Notes: generated by a model not told the origin, from the letters alone. 64,000 bases of DNA from an uncultured Pontibacter sp. (GCF_947495565.1 NZ_CANLZM010000008.1:1-64000); one strand, 5' to 3'; positions 44,053-53,124 are shown, counted from the stretch's first letter. Numbers and translations are program-made.

Positions 44053-44736
44053 ATGCAGAAAAAGGAACGCTACAAGCTCCTGATTGAGTACTTTACCCAA
44101 CACTTTCCGGAGCCGGAAACCGAACTGGCTTACAGCAACCCTTATGAGCTGATACTGGCCGTGGTGCTGAGCGCCCAATGCACCGATAAGCGTGTGAACA
44201 TGGTAACGCCTGCCCTATTTGAGGCTTACCCAACGGCTGAGGCACTGGCCACTGCAACGCCTGAGGATATTTTTCCGCTGATCAGAAGTATATCATACCC
44301 AAACAACAAGGCCAAACACTTGGCTGGTTTAGGCAAGATGCTGTTGGAAAAGTTTAATGCGGAAGTACCTAACACTGTGGAGGAACTGGTGAAGCTGCCG
44401 GGCGTTGGCCGTAAAACAGCAAATGTAATAGTTTCTGTTATCTGGAACCAGCCAGCCATGGCCGTTGATACGCACGTGTTCCGGGTAAGCAAACGTTTGG
44501 GTTTAGTAACAAAAACCGCCAAAACGCCACTGGAGGTAGAGAAGCAGTTGGTTGCCAACATTCCGGATGAGCTTATTTCCAAAGCGCACCACTGGCTTAT
44601 ATTGCATGGCCGCTACATTTGCCTAGCCCGCCGCCCTAAGTGCGAGGAATGCCCTCTAACCCATTTCTGTGCCTTCTTCCAGAAGAACTTCCCTAACATA
44701 CCGGATGACCCGGAGAATAAACTGGGTGGGGTGTAG
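44053..44736 (+). CDS. nth: endonuclease III
   Basis: Nth is a DNA glycosylase/AP lyase for oxidised pyrimidines. 227 residues with VLSAQCTDKRVNM, the helix-hairpin-helix LVKLPGVGRKTANVI (catalytic Lys), catalytic Asp in AVDTHVFRV and the [4Fe-4S] loop CLARRPKCEECPLTHFC (C-x6-C-x2-C-x5-C). Length is normal with a short Gly/Asp tail. The start codon lies directly after a terminator T-run; no other start fits. Confidence 0.95.
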   Translation: MQKKERYKLLIEYFTQHFPEPETELAYSNPYELILAVVLSAQCTDKRVNMVTPALFEAYPTAEALATATPEDIFPLIRSISYPNNKAKHLAGLGKMLLEKFNAEVPNTVEELVKLPGVGRKTANVIVSVIWNQPAMAVDTHVFRVSKRLGLVTKTAKTPLEVEKQLVANIPDELISKAHHWLILHGRYICLARRPKCEECPLTHFCAFFQKNFPNIPDDPENKLGGV

Positions 44737-44741
44737 ATTTA

Positions 44742-44800
44742 GAAGTATAAAACAGAGACAGGCAAGCTTTATAGGCTTGCCTGTCTCTGTTTTATACTTC
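44742..44800. terminator. bidirectional terminator with AAGTATA/TATACTT in the arms
   Basis: A 26-bp inverted repeat around TTTATAG, spanning 44742-44800. Each arm begins with GAAGTATAAAACAGAG and its complement, so the heptamer AAGTATA occurs as an inverted pair. It serves nth and the convergent DUF4890 gene. Confidence 0.85.
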
Positions 44801-44802
44801 TT

Positions 44803-45294
44803 CTAGCGGGATTGCATTCTGCCTCTCTCTTGCTGGGCGCCACGCTTACCTTTTTCCTGGTGGCGGGCTTTCATTTGCTCACGCTTCTGAGCCTGCAACT
44901 CCTCATACTTGGCATACTGCTTTTTGTTGAGGATGTCTTTCATCTCTTCGTTGTGGCGTTTATGAGCAGCCATCATTTCAGACCGCATCTGCTTACGTGC
45001 AGTAGCATCTTTCCGGTCGCTCTTCTTAAAACCTGCTCGCTTTGCCTCACGCTCTTTAACCTCTTTCAGGTGTAGGGCCTCTACTTTTTTAGCCTGTGCT
45101 TTAGTAAGATCAAGCTCTTTTGTTATACGCTCTGTTCTAGCTTTGGCTCTCTCTTCAGGAGATTTGCGCTCGCCTTTATGCTTATGCATTCTGGCTTCCT
45201 GGCGAGTTTTATTATTGTCTTGTGCTACTGCTGGTGCTACAGAGCTTCCTGCTATCAGCACACCTAGTGCAAGCATTAATAGGTTCTTTTTCAT
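44803..45294 (-). CDS. DUF4890-like secreted basic protein
   Basis: 163 residues from the ATG at 45294, giving a signal peptide (about 1-25, ending PAVAQ). The rest is Lys/Arg/Glu-rich and helical (ERAKARTERITKELDLTKAQAKKVEALHLK and NEEMKDILNKKQYAKYEELQAQK), the pattern of DUF4890, related to Spy/CpxP-like periplasmic helical proteins. Role unknown; a chaperone-like role would be inference. Confidence 0.8.
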   Translation of the reverse strand: MKKNLLMLALGVLIAGSSVAPAVAQDNNKTRQEARMHKHKGERKSPEERAKARTERITKELDLTKAQAKKVEALHLKEVKEREAKRAGFKKSDRKDATARKQMRSEMMAAHKRHNEEMKDILNKKQYAKYEELQAQKREQMKARHQEKGKRGAQQERGRMQSR

Positions 45295-45478
45295 CTTCTT
45301 TGGTTTTAAGTAGGTTAGATAGATCAGCACCACAGCCTAGTTAAGGCGTTTTGTGCTTGTATTTTTACTTATCCAAACCATGTGCCAAAAACCAAATGTA
45401 GATTATCCACAAAGCCGACCCATCAATAACAACTTGATAATCAAATATTAAATATTTAATTAAATTAACCTAAAGGCT

Positions 45479-46684
45479 CTATATATGCTTGTTTGCCACT
45501 TGCGCCAGAATACTCTCTACCTGCCTTACCAGCTTTTTTCTGTCAAATAGATCTCGCGCTACTGCCTCTCCCCTTTTTCCGGTAGCTTGCAGCAGCTGCG
45601 GCTGTGCCAATACCTCACGCAGGGTTTGTGCCAGCGCATCCGGCTGCTCGGCGGGCGTGTACCAGCCACACTCATACTTCTCTACAAATGCTTTTGTCCA
45701 GCCGGGGTTGGTAACAATAGTAGGCGTGCCGCAGGCAAGGCTGTCATAAAACTTAGCAGGCGAATTACTGGCTAGCACGGCCAGATCATTAAAAGTCACT
45801 AAGGATATAGCAGCCAGTTTAAAGAGCTTAAACACGTCCGGCCTGGGCTGCGGCGGCAGCAGCAGCAAATTAGTGACTTGCTGTGCCAGTTCTTTTAGCT
45901 GTGGCTCATAGTATCCGTTGCCCGTCAGTACAAACATTATACTTTCATCCTGAGCCATACTTCGGATGGTTTGCATGAGGGTAGTCATGCTGTTGGCGCG
46001 GCCATAAGTGCCGGCGTACAGTACCACCTGCTTGTCTTGCAATTTATACTTTCGGCGCAGCTCCTCCACCTCCTGCTCCTGCACGGCATCCACCATATTA
46101 AAATCAGTGCCGTTATAGTTAGTCGTGATTTTCTCCTGCGGAATACCAAGGCTTGCTATATAATCCGTCATATCCGGAGAAAGGGTGATGATATGGCTAG
46201 CGCTTTCGTACAGGCGGCGCTCCATATTAAACAGCCGTTGCTGCAGCCAGGCATTTTGCACTGCCCCCATCTGTATCGGGAAACTCGGCCACAGGTCCTG
46301 CACCTCAAAAACCCACGGCACATTTCTCAGTTTAGCCACTTGAGAGGCAACCCAAGGCGTACTTAGCGGAGTTGAAACCGCCCACAAAACATCCGGCTTC
46401 TGCAGCTGCATAGTTCGTTTAAAGGCACTACCGGCAAAACCTGCAAAAGACTTAAGCCGTTTGCGCACACCCATTTTATTAGAGTATGGCGCAATACACT
46501 CCTGCAACTCTACCCTGTTGGGCACCCAACTGTATTTATTTGTAATACGAACTTTTCGCCAGCCGTCGCTTGTCACCAAGCTTATCCTATGCTTTTGCAC
46601 CAGCTCCTCCATAAAAGTATAATGCCGGCACGTGGCGGGGCAGTCCGGATTATGGTGATGCTGATTAAGGAGGGCAATATGCAT
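45479..46684 (-). CDS. glycosyltransferase family 4 protein
   Basis: A 401-residue GT4 (GT-B fold) enzyme from the ATG at 46684 (MHIALLNQHHH); the upstream extension is dropped because it lacks the usual Rossmann strand. N-terminal motif MHIALLNQ; C-terminal donor domain VVLYAGTYGRANSM and SPAKFYDSLACGTPTIV with the EX7E-like donor site. It likely transfers a sugar from a nucleotide donor to a cell-surface glycan. It starts 91 bp after gldB, so may be co-transcribed. Confidence 0.88.
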   Translation of the reverse strand: MHIALLNQHHHNPDCPATCRHYTFMEELVQKHRISLVTSDGWRKVRITNKYSWVPNRVELQECIAPYSNKMGVRKRLKSFAGFAGSAFKRTMQLQKPDVLWAVSTPLSTPWVASQVAKLRNVPWVFEVQDLWPSFPIQMGAVQNAWLQQRLFNMERRLYESASHIITLSPDMTDYIASLGIPQEKITTNYNGTDFNMVDAVQEQEVEELRRKYKLQDKQVVLYAGTYGRANSMTTLMQTIRSMAQDESIMFVLTGNGYYEPQLKELAQQVTNLLLLPPQPRPDVFKLFKLAAISLVTFNDLAVLASNSPAKFYDSLACGTPTIVTNPGWTKAFVEKYECGWYTPAEQPDALAQTLREVLAQPQLLQATGKRGEAVARDLFDRKKLVRQVESILAQVANKHI

Positions 46685-46775
46685 TCTTGATTGTTGAATT
46701 GGTGGATCGTTACATTGATGCGCGTAGAATTTTCTTTTCAGCAATGTAACAGCTAAGCCATTTGGCTTTTAAAAA

Positions 46776-47780
46776 TTACCGTCGTTTCTCTGGTTTATAC
46801 TTTGATCCGTCAAAAATCTTGCGGTAATCTGTTTCGGCCATTAACTCTGGCAAACTCACATCCGGGTTACGTTCCATGTACTTCCGCACAATCTGCCAGC
46901 CTAACCAGGCGCCTATCCTGCCGGGAGCAGTGGCATCAATTTCAGGTGTGTTCGGGCGCTCACCAATATATTTATTTATGTTGAATGGAGTTTTATCAAA
47001 CAATAATTCCTTCTCTACAAAATGTGCCCAAATCCGGCCTTCGTTATGGAACACATCTGCAATTTGCTTATCTGTGTAAGAGATGATCAGCGAATCAGGC
47101 ACGCACGGCAAAACCTCTTTTACAAAATAATATGCCTTGCCCATGCCAATCATTTCGGCTAGCAATGTGCGGTCTGCAAAATTGGTATCGTTGAAACGGT
47201 TGGATAGCAACAGCATGGCGGCAGGCACCATTTTACCCGGCTCATAGCGGTTCAGTATATACTCGTAGGCCTGCGGGCGATACTTTGCTTCCGGTCCAAT
47301 GAAGTAGTCTATCCCAAACACGATCAGGCTGTCAGAAACATACAAGTCGTTGCCCAGAGTACCAAGGCCAGTTACAAAGGTCTTTACCTGCGGCGCTTCA
47401 AATTCAGGGTAGTTATACTTAAGCACTTTGAAGGCGCCTTCCAATTGTTTTTCCTGCTCCTCCATATCCGCAAAAGTATACATGGCCTGTTGCGCCAGCG
47501 AGTCTAGGGCTGGGTTGGTTGCAAGGCCGTATAGCGGGTTGATAAAAGCAGAGTCGGACGGATACTCCCCCTGCTGCAGGTACTGCTCCGTAAAGTATGG
47601 GTTTGCTTTGATAAATTCGGCTATATCCGCTTTTGTATCAGCCGCAAAAAAAGGCTTCTCCAGCCGCTCTATCTGCACCTCAACCGGAATTTTGGCAATT
47701 TCTTCAGGCAGTTCGCACCCTTTGTCACCGCATCCGAAAGAAAATACAAGTATGGCAAGTATAAGTAATCTATAATACAT
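46776..47780 (-). CDS. gldB: gliding motility lipoprotein GldB
   Basis: GldB is a lipoprotein needed for gliding motility in Flavobacterium. 334 residues from the ATG at 47780, with a lipoprotein signal MYYRLLILAILVFSFGC (Cys 17). Recognisable conserved parts are GTLGNDLYVSDSLIVFGIDYF, NEGRIWAHFVEKELLFDKTP and the end PGRIGAWLGWQIVRKYMERN ... KIFDGSKYKP, which is typical of GldB. The frame is open upstream to 47831, but this would destroy the signal peptide. The promoter region is shared with the divergent barrel gene. Confidence 0.9.
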   Translation of the reverse strand: MYYRLLILAILVFSFGCGDKGCELPEEIAKIPVEVQIERLEKPFFAADTKADIAEFIKANPYFTEQYLQQGEYPSDSAFINPLYGLATNPALDSLAQQAMYTFADMEEQEKQLEGAFKVLKYNYPEFEAPQVKTFVTGLGTLGNDLYVSDSLIVFGIDYFIGPEAKYRPQAYEYILNRYEPGKMVPAAMLLLSNRFNDTNFADRTLLAEMIGMGKAYYFVKEVLPCVPDSLIISYTDKQIADVFHNEGRIWAHFVEKELLFDKTPFNINKYIGERPNTPEIDATAPGRIGAWLGWQIVRKYMERNPDVSLPELMAETDYRKIFDGSKYKPEKRR

Positions 47781-47786
47781 GTTTCG

Positions 47787-47794
47787 TATCTTTG
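47787..47794 (+). promoter_or_regulatory. -7 box for the barrel gene
   Basis: TATCTTTG on the plus strand; no clear TTG. It is two bases from the opposing -7 box at 47797-47804. Confidence 0.5.
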
Positions 47795-47796
47795 TA

Positions 47797-47804
47797 CAAA
47801 AATA
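47797..47804 (-). promoter_or_regulatory. -7 box for gldB
   Basis: TATTTTTG on the minus strand; no clear TTG. It would put the gldB start site about 10 bases before the ATG. Confidence 0.5.
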
Positions 47805-47854
47805 GGGGGTTACTTCGTAATAGGGTAACACAAAGTATAATAAAAGCTATGCTG

Positions 47855-48514
47855 ATGAAGAAAATTACACTCTTAATGCTGTTTTTGTGCGCTGGGTTCA
47901 CATCTATGGCTCAGGTTGAGATCGGTTTGCAGTTATCTCCCACCATTTCCGGCAACCGCTTCGTGGCTGAAGACAGGTACAACTTTGAGAAGGAGAGCAA
48001 CAAGCTTCGCCTTGGCGTTGGCGTGGTGGTTGACTACTTTTTTGCTCAAAATTACGCTTTCAGCACAGGTTTAATGTACCGCAGCAAAGGCTCTGAAATT
48101 ACTTATACCGAAACAGACGACAGCGGTTTTAGCCGTTCTGCGAAAGACGATATTTCAGTGCAGTACATTCAATTGCCGATTACGCTTAAGCTATTTACCA
48201 ATGAGGTAGCCCCAGGCACAATTTTATACTTCCAGGTGGGTGGCTCGCTTAACACGAAAGTGGCTGCGCAGGTAAACGACAAGAAGGTAATAAACAGTGA
48301 GAAGGTTATAAAGCGCTTCAATATTTTTGAAACGGATGCTATCTTAGGAGGCGGCGTGGAGTTTCAGATGGGTCAGAGTACAAAGGTTTTCGGCGGACTT
48401 ACTTACCACCGTGGCCTTACTGACATAGACGATTTTTATGAGGAAAAATTTGATGACAAGAATATCTCTGTAAAGAATAACGGTGTGTCCCTGGATTTCG
48501 GACTGAAGTTCTAG
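47855..48514 (+). CDS. outer membrane beta-barrel protein
   Basis: 219 residues from the ATG at 47855 with a signal peptide MKKITLLMLFLCAGFTSMAQ-type. Mature part has alternating strands: VEIGLQLSPTISG, AFSTGLMYRSKGSEI, VQYIQLPITLKLF and FGLKF at the C-terminus, as in PorT-type small barrels. Divergent from gldB with face-to-face promoters. Role unknown, possibly related to gliding or secretion by position only. Confidence 0.82.
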   Translation: MKKITLLMLFLCAGFTSMAQVEIGLQLSPTISGNRFVAEDRYNFEKESNKLRLGVGVVVDYFFAQNYAFSTGLMYRSKGSEITYTETDDSGFSRSAKDDISVQYIQLPITLKLFTNEVAPGTILYFQVGGSLNTKVAAQVNDKKVINSEKVIKRFNIFETDAILGGGVEFQMGQSTKVFGGLTYHRGLTDIDDFYEEKFDDKNISVKNNGVSLDFGLKF

Positions 48515-48535
48515 ATCAGCCACCGGGGTTATAAT

Positions 48536-48573
48536 AAAAAAGCCGCTGCTAGTAATTAGCAGCGGCTTTTTTG
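48536..48573. terminator. bidirectional terminator between the barrel gene and rng
   Basis: Arms AAAAAAGCCGCTGCTA and TAGCAGCGGCTTTTTT with a short loop. Confidence 0.85.
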
Positions 48574-48581
48574 TGAGTAAT

Positions 48582-50186
48582 TTAAATTACTTCTTCTTCT
48601 TTATCTTGCACGCCATTCATGTCGCTGAAGGCGGATCGCAATTCAATTTCCTCTCCTCTGCTATCCATCACTTTAAACTCAAGAATGCCAAGGGAGGTGT
48701 CTTTTACTAAGCTCACCCACCTGAAGTACTTGAAGAACCACTTCACCTGTCGTGAGATCAAGCCTTTGGTATAGTAGGCATGCACAAACGGGTGTAAGTA
48801 TACTTCCAGACTCTTGTGGTTGTGGCTGGTCAGCAGGTCGTCTACCGCTGCGTCAATTTCGTCTGTTACCAGAATACTGGCAGATGTTTTACCGGTGCCG
48901 CCACATGTTGGGCAAACCTCTCCGGTTACAATGTTTTGCTCGGGCCTTACACGCTGTCTGGTGATCTGCATCAGGCCAAATTTCGAGATAGGAAGGATCG
49001 TAGACTTCGAACGGTCTCGCTTCATTTCCTCCTTTACCACCTCGTATACTTTCTGGCGGTTTTCCGGCGACTTCATATCAATGAAGTCAACTACTATGAT
49101 ACCACCTATATCCCGGAGACGCAACTGGCGGGCCACTTCTTTGGCGGCCATCATGTTTACGTGCAGTGCGGTTGCCTCCTGATCGGTTTCAGTATTAGAT
49201 TTGTTCCCACTGTTCACATCAACTACATGCAGTGCCTCGGTGTGCTCTATTACCAGGTATCCGCCTCCTGGTATTGTCACTGTTTTACCGAATGCAGCTT
49301 TTAGCTGTTTCTCGATGTGGAAGTGTTCAAAGGTCTTGGTTTTGCCCGTATAGTGCTTCAGGATCTTGATCCTTTCCGGCGCTATACTTTGAACATATGC
49401 CTTGATCTCGTCATAGAGTTGCGTGTTGTCAACTACTATGTTGTCAAAGCTCTCGTTTAATAAATCCCTCAAGATGGAGGAAGAACGATTGAGCTCACCA
49501 ATGATTTTATCATTTGGCTTTGCTATTCTGAGGGTTTTAAAGCCCTCTTCCCAATTTGCTAACATGGTACGCAGGTCTCTGTCGAGCTCTGCCACATCGC
49601 GGCCTTCTGCCACTGTCCGGATAATCACGCCGAAATTCTCCGGCTTTATACTTGTGATCAGGCGTTTCAGTCGGTTTCGCTCCTCTTTGCTAACGATTTT
49701 CTTGGATACGCTTACCGTGTTTGAAAACGGCACGAGCACCAGATAGCGTCCGGCAAGAGAGAGCTCGCAGGATAAGCGTGGGCCTTTGGTCGAGATAGGT
49801 TCTTTTACAATTTGCACCAGCAGCTGCTGCCCTTTCTTGAGCACGTCAGCTATTTTGCCGAGCTTGTCTATCTCAGGCTCATACTTCGCCTGGTTTAGCT
49901 TGGGTGTTGCGTTCTTCTGTGTTTGCGCCGCTTTAACATACTTGTTAAGTGTTTTGATATTGGCGCCCAGATCGTGGTAATGCAAAAATGCATCCTTCTG
50001 GTAGCCAATATCAATGAAAGCGGCGTTCAGTCCAGGCATTACTTTTTTTACAGTTCCCAGAAAAATATCGCCTACTATGTAGTCCGTGTCCTTCGACTCG
50101 AAATGATATTCAACCAGTCTCTTATCCTGTAAAAGCGCAATGCGATCCCCATCTTGAGTAGAATTGATAATTAGCTCGTTGCTCAA
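48582..50186 (-). CDS. rng: ribonuclease G/E family protein
   Basis: A 534-residue single-strand endoribonuclease of the Rne/Rng family. S1 domain near residues 38-120 (DIFLGTVKKVMPGLNAAFIDIG), the DNase I-like active site with DVNSGNKSN and IIVVDFIDM, and the zinc-link pair CPTCGGTGKT near 430. Length matches RNase G. Rng processes rRNA and mRNA. It is the last gene of HU-TPR-COX24-rng on the minus strand. Confidence 0.94.
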   Translation of the reverse strand: MSNELIINSTQDGDRIALLQDKRLVEYHFESKDTDYIVGDIFLGTVKKVMPGLNAAFIDIGYQKDAFLHYHDLGANIKTLNKYVKAAQTQKNATPKLNQAKYEPEIDKLGKIADVLKKGQQLLVQIVKEPISTKGPRLSCELSLAGRYLVLVPFSNTVSVSKKIVSKEERNRLKRLITSIKPENFGVIIRTVAEGRDVAELDRDLRTMLANWEEGFKTLRIAKPNDKIIGELNRSSSILRDLLNESFDNIVVDNTQLYDEIKAYVQSIAPERIKILKHYTGKTKTFEHFHIEKQLKAAFGKTVTIPGGGYLVIEHTEALHVVDVNSGNKSNTETDQEATALHVNMMAAKEVARQLRLRDIGGIIVVDFIDMKSPENRQKVYEVVKEEMKRDRSKSTILPISKFGLMQITRQRVRPEQNIVTGEVCPTCGGTGKTSASILVTDEIDAAVDDLLTSHNHKSLEVYLHPFVHAYYTKGLISRQVKWFFKYFRWVSLVKDTSLGILEFKVMDSRGEEIELRSAFSDMNGVQDKEEEVI

Positions 50187-50224
50187 TTTCTCTCAAATGG
50201 TTATGTTGGATGTATAAGACCAAA

Positions 50225-50251
50225 GCCCACTTTAGCTTATGCAAAGTGGGC
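50225..50251 (-). terminator. hairpin between the COX24-type gene and rng
   Basis: Arms GCCCACTTT and AAAGTGGGC around a 9-base loop. The downstream T-run is poor, so it may be an attenuator or processing site. Confidence 0.5.
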
Positions 50252-50270
50252 CCTCGTGAACGCAGAAGAA

Positions 50271-50360
50271 TTACTTCTTCTTATGTCTGTTTTTTCTAAG
50301 GCGCTTCTTTCTTTTGTGTGTAGCGATCTTATGTCTTTTTCTTTTCTTTCCGCAAGGCAT
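50271..50360 (-). CDS. AURKAIP1/COX24-type mini ribosome-associated protein
   Basis: Translating the minus strand gives 29 residues beginning MPCGKKRKRHK, followed by ATHKRKKRLRKNRHKKK; nearly all residues are basic. This is the AURKAIP1/COX24 (DUF1713) pattern, homologous to mitochondrial small-subunit protein mS38. It lies 41 bp after a TPR gene and 84 bp before rng, a translation- and RNA-related neighbourhood. Confidence 0.8.
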   Translation of the reverse strand: MPCGKKRKRHKIATHKRKKRLRKNRHKKK

Positions 50361-50401
50361 AATCTTGTAGTTTTTGTTTTATGGATGATTTCTTTAACTC
50401 T

Positions 50402-51271
50402 CTACTGTAATCTTGCCAGATACTCGTCTGCCGAGGAATTCAAGGCCGGATCCGTGCTCATGCCCTTCACCTTGTTAAATAATTCTTTAGCCTCTTCGTT
50501 CTGCCCCGTCTCAGCCAACGCCACACCCAGGTAGAAGGTTCCTTCCACGTGCTCCGGGTTTACCGCAACAAGCTTCTGGAAGTGCCCTACAGCCTTATCA
50601 AACTGGTTTGACTGAATGGACAGAATGCCAAGGTTAAACAGCGCCTTCTGGTTGTTAGGGTCTGATGTCAGCACCTCGCGTAGCATGGTAATTCCCTGCA
50701 TCGGATTTGAGGTCGCGATATAGGTCATGGCTACGTTTGTTTTGGCATCATGGTCAGAAGGGTTGTTCTTTAACACCTGCTCATACATGCTGCGGGCTTT
50801 TGTACCCAACTCGCTGGCACGCTCCTGTGTAGCGGCAAACGTAAAAGCCTCATAGTAAGCGTCTCCGGCTCTTTTAAAGCTTTTCTCACCTCCACGGGCC
50901 TTAGCGGCAACTTCGTAATAATATCCAGCGCTATCATACTTGGCAGCGTTGGCATAAGCCTCCCCAAGTTCTACAGCCACACGACTGCGTGCCTGCTCAT
51001 CGGTAGCCTTGTTATACTTGGCGCGCGCTGTTGTTAGCGCCATCAGCTGCTCTGGTGTGGCTGTTCTGTGAGCGTCTACCGCTGGTCCCTCTTCTGCTGC
51101 TCCGTGGTTGTGGCCATCATCTTCTGAGTGGCCTTCCGGCACGGCGGCAGTAGTCTGGTTTCCGGCTAGGTTGTCCTGATCGTCATTATCCACAACAACT
51201 TTAGGCAAAAAGAATAGAACGGCCACCAACGCGATGGCTGCAACAACTATCAGTATTTGTGTCCGTTTCAT
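50402..51271 (-). CDS. tetratricopeptide repeat protein with N-terminal anchor
   Basis: 289 residues: a hydrophobic anchor (about 6-24, IVVAAIALVAVLFFLPKVVV), a disordered acidic/His linker (about 30-65), then at least four TPR-type helical repeats, for example AYANAAKYDSAGYYYEVAAK, VAMTYIATSNPMQGITML and FNLGILSIQSNQFDKAVGHFQKL. Likely an inner-membrane-attached scaffold facing the periplasm. It shares the operon with the HU gene. Partners unknown. Confidence 0.87.
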   Translation of the reverse strand: MKRTQILIVVAAIALVAVLFFLPKVVVDNDDQDNLAGNQTTAAVPEGHSEDDGHNHGAAEEGPAVDAHRTATPEQLMALTTARAKYNKATDEQARSRVAVELGEAYANAAKYDSAGYYYEVAAKARGGEKSFKRAGDAYYEAFTFAATQERASELGTKARSMYEQVLKNNPSDHDAKTNVAMTYIATSNPMQGITMLREVLTSDPNNQKALFNLGILSIQSNQFDKAVGHFQKLVAVNPEHVEGTFYLGVALAETGQNEEAKELFNKVKGMSTDPALNSSADEYLARLQ

Positions 51272-51331
51272 TCTTTTTGCCTTAGTGCTGTAATGCTTTA
51301 TTCAATTTAAGATCAGCAAAGATACAAAAAA

Positions 51332-51637
51332 TTAAGAATGCGTAAGCTCCTGAATCTTTTTGCTGTTCTTGATCTTCTGAATGAAGGTCTTAGACGGTTT
51401 GAAGCTTGGAATAAAGTGCTCGTCGATAATGATAGATGTGTTTTTAGAAATGTTACGAGCTACTTTTTTCGCACGCTTCTTATTCACAAAGCTACCAAAA
51501 CCTCTCACGTAGATGTTGTTACCATCAGCCATTGAGTCCTTCACCACTTTGAAGAAAGCCTCGATTGTAGACTGTACATCTGCTTTATCAATCCCTGTCT
51601 TATCAGCAATCTCTGATATTACTTCTGCTTTAGTCAC
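51332..51637 (-). CDS. HU/IHF family DNA-binding protein
   Basis: A 101-residue nucleoid protein: MTKAEVISEIADKTGI, FKVVKDSMADGNNIYVRGFGSF (the family signature GFGSF) and the beta-arm region KRAKKVARNI with FKPSK. A C-terminal extension of about 10 residues is present. It bends DNA non-specifically or at sites. It heads the operon with TPR, COX24-type and rng genes. -7 box at 51726-51733. Confidence 0.93.
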   Translation of the reverse strand: MTKAEVISEIADKTGIDKADVQSTIEAFFKVVKDSMADGNNIYVRGFGSFVNKKRAKKVARNISKNTSIIIDEHFIPSFKPSKTFIQKIKNSKKIQELTHS

Positions 51638-51961
51638 TTTCTTAGATTTTTAGGATATTAATAATATGTTAACTTTCTAATCTTTGGAAATCAACCTGTT
51701 CCGTGAAACGGTAAATTTCGGGGCACAAAGGTAGTTTTACTTTTCGAATAGTAAAAGCTTTAGTGCTAAATTATTAGGGATGAAAAAAAGCCATTTTTAA
51801 GGCGTTTCACCTGCCGTAATGCAACCGCTGCTAAACACTTACCATCTGGTAACGCTTCTTGCCTGCCATTATTTTAATGTTTACCCATTGGTTCTATACT
51901 TGCGCTTGCCTTAAACAATGACGTAACTTGCCTGTTCTGCAAACTTTAAGCGATACAATTA
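51638..51961. other. intergenic between HU and mutY
   Basis: Divergent region. It contains the HU -7 box (51726-51733) and TATACTT near 51896. No gene or repeat was seen. Confidence 0.4.
51726..51733 (-). promoter_or_regulatory. -7 box of the HU operon
   Basis: TACCTTTG on the minus strand. The expected -33 position reads TTT/CTT, a weak match. The leader is about 85 bases. Confidence 0.5.
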
Positions 51962-53053
51962 ATGTCAACTGCCGAATACGCGCATTTCTCAAGAACACTC
52001 CTACAATGGTATGGCCGGCACAAACGTTCCCTGCCTTGGCGCGATACTACTAATCCATACTTTATATGGCTTTCGGAAGTAATCCTGCAGCAGACGCGTG
52101 TGGCGCAAGGCTTGCCTTATTACGAGCGCTTTGTAGCGGCATACCCTACCGTGCACGATTTGGCTGCAGCCCCGCAAGACGAGGTGCTGCGGCTTTGGCA
52201 AGGACTCGGCTACTACTCCAGGGCCCGCAACATACACCACACAGCGCAAATAATAGTAGGAAAGTATGAGGGCAAATTTCCAGGCAGATACGAAGAACTG
52301 ATAAAGCTGAAAGGAGTGGGCAGCTACACGGCTGCGGCCATAGCGGCTTTTGCCTTTAAAGAGCAGGTGGCCGTGCTGGATGGCAATGTTTTTCGGGTGT
52401 TGTCGCGTGTCTTTGGCATCTCGGACGATATTGCCGCCCCCGCCTCCCGAAAAATATTCCAGAAACTGGCCGATGAACTGGTACCCGCCAATGAACCGGA
52501 CACCTACAACCAGGCCATTATGGAGTTTGGGGCCATACAGTGCACGCCCGTAATGCCCGACTGCCTGTTCTGCCCGCTGCAGCAGAGCTGTTTTGCCTTT
52601 AACCATGGCATGGTGCAGGAGCTGCCGGTAAAATCGAAGGCCAAGGCGGCGCGGCCACGCTTTTTCCACTATATTGTGTTTGAGCTGGAGGGTAGCTTTT
52701 ACCTGCGCAAGCGCCTGGAGGGAGACATTTGGCAGGGGCTTTATGACTTCTATCTTTATGAGAGCGACACCAAAGACTTGCCAACCGAGCGCCTCCTGCA
52801 GGAACTACGAGAAGCAGGCGTGCCAGTACAAAATGCGCAGCTGCAGCCGCCCGCTAAAGATTATAAACACGTACTTAGCCACCAGAAAATAACAGCGCGG
52901 TTTTACCGTATTAAGCTTAAAGCGCCTTTAAAAGAGGAGGTACTTCAGGAGACAAGGTTAGCACTTTATAACACCGAAAAAATAGAGGCCTTACCGAAGC
53001 CAGTTTTGATCAGCAGCTATTTGAAAGATGCTAAGATTTTAGTATATTTATAG
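51962..53053 (+). CDS. mutY: A/G-specific adenine glycosylase
   Basis: MutY removes adenine mispaired with 8-oxoguanine. 363 residues: LPWRDTTNPYFIWLSEVILQQTRV with catalytic Glu, the helix-hairpin-helix KLKGVGSYTAAAI, catalytic Asp in AVLDGNVFRVLSR, [4Fe-4S] loop CTPVMPDCLFCPLQQSC (C-x6-C-x2-C-x5-C), and a C-terminal NUDIX-like domain. Length typical. It is the first gene of the mutY-ssb-gldE-gldD order known from Flavobacterium. Confidence 0.95.
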   Translation: MSTAEYAHFSRTLLQWYGRHKRSLPWRDTTNPYFIWLSEVILQQTRVAQGLPYYERFVAAYPTVHDLAAAPQDEVLRLWQGLGYYSRARNIHHTAQIIVGKYEGKFPGRYEELIKLKGVGSYTAAAIAAFAFKEQVAVLDGNVFRVLSRVFGISDDIAAPASRKIFQKLADELVPANEPDTYNQAIMEFGAIQCTPVMPDCLFCPLQQSCFAFNHGMVQELPVKSKAKAARPRFFHYIVFELEGSFYLRKRLEGDIWQGLYDFYLYESDTKDLPTERLLQELREAGVPVQNAQLQPPAKDYKHVLSHQKITARFYRIKLKAPLKEEVLQETRLALYNTEKIEALPKPVLISSYLKDAKILVYL

Positions 53054-53124
53054 GCTGAAACTTTTCTGGTAATAAAAGCATTCTAGTAGTTCAGTAAAAG
53101 CCATATTTGCCTCCAGCTTGGTTG

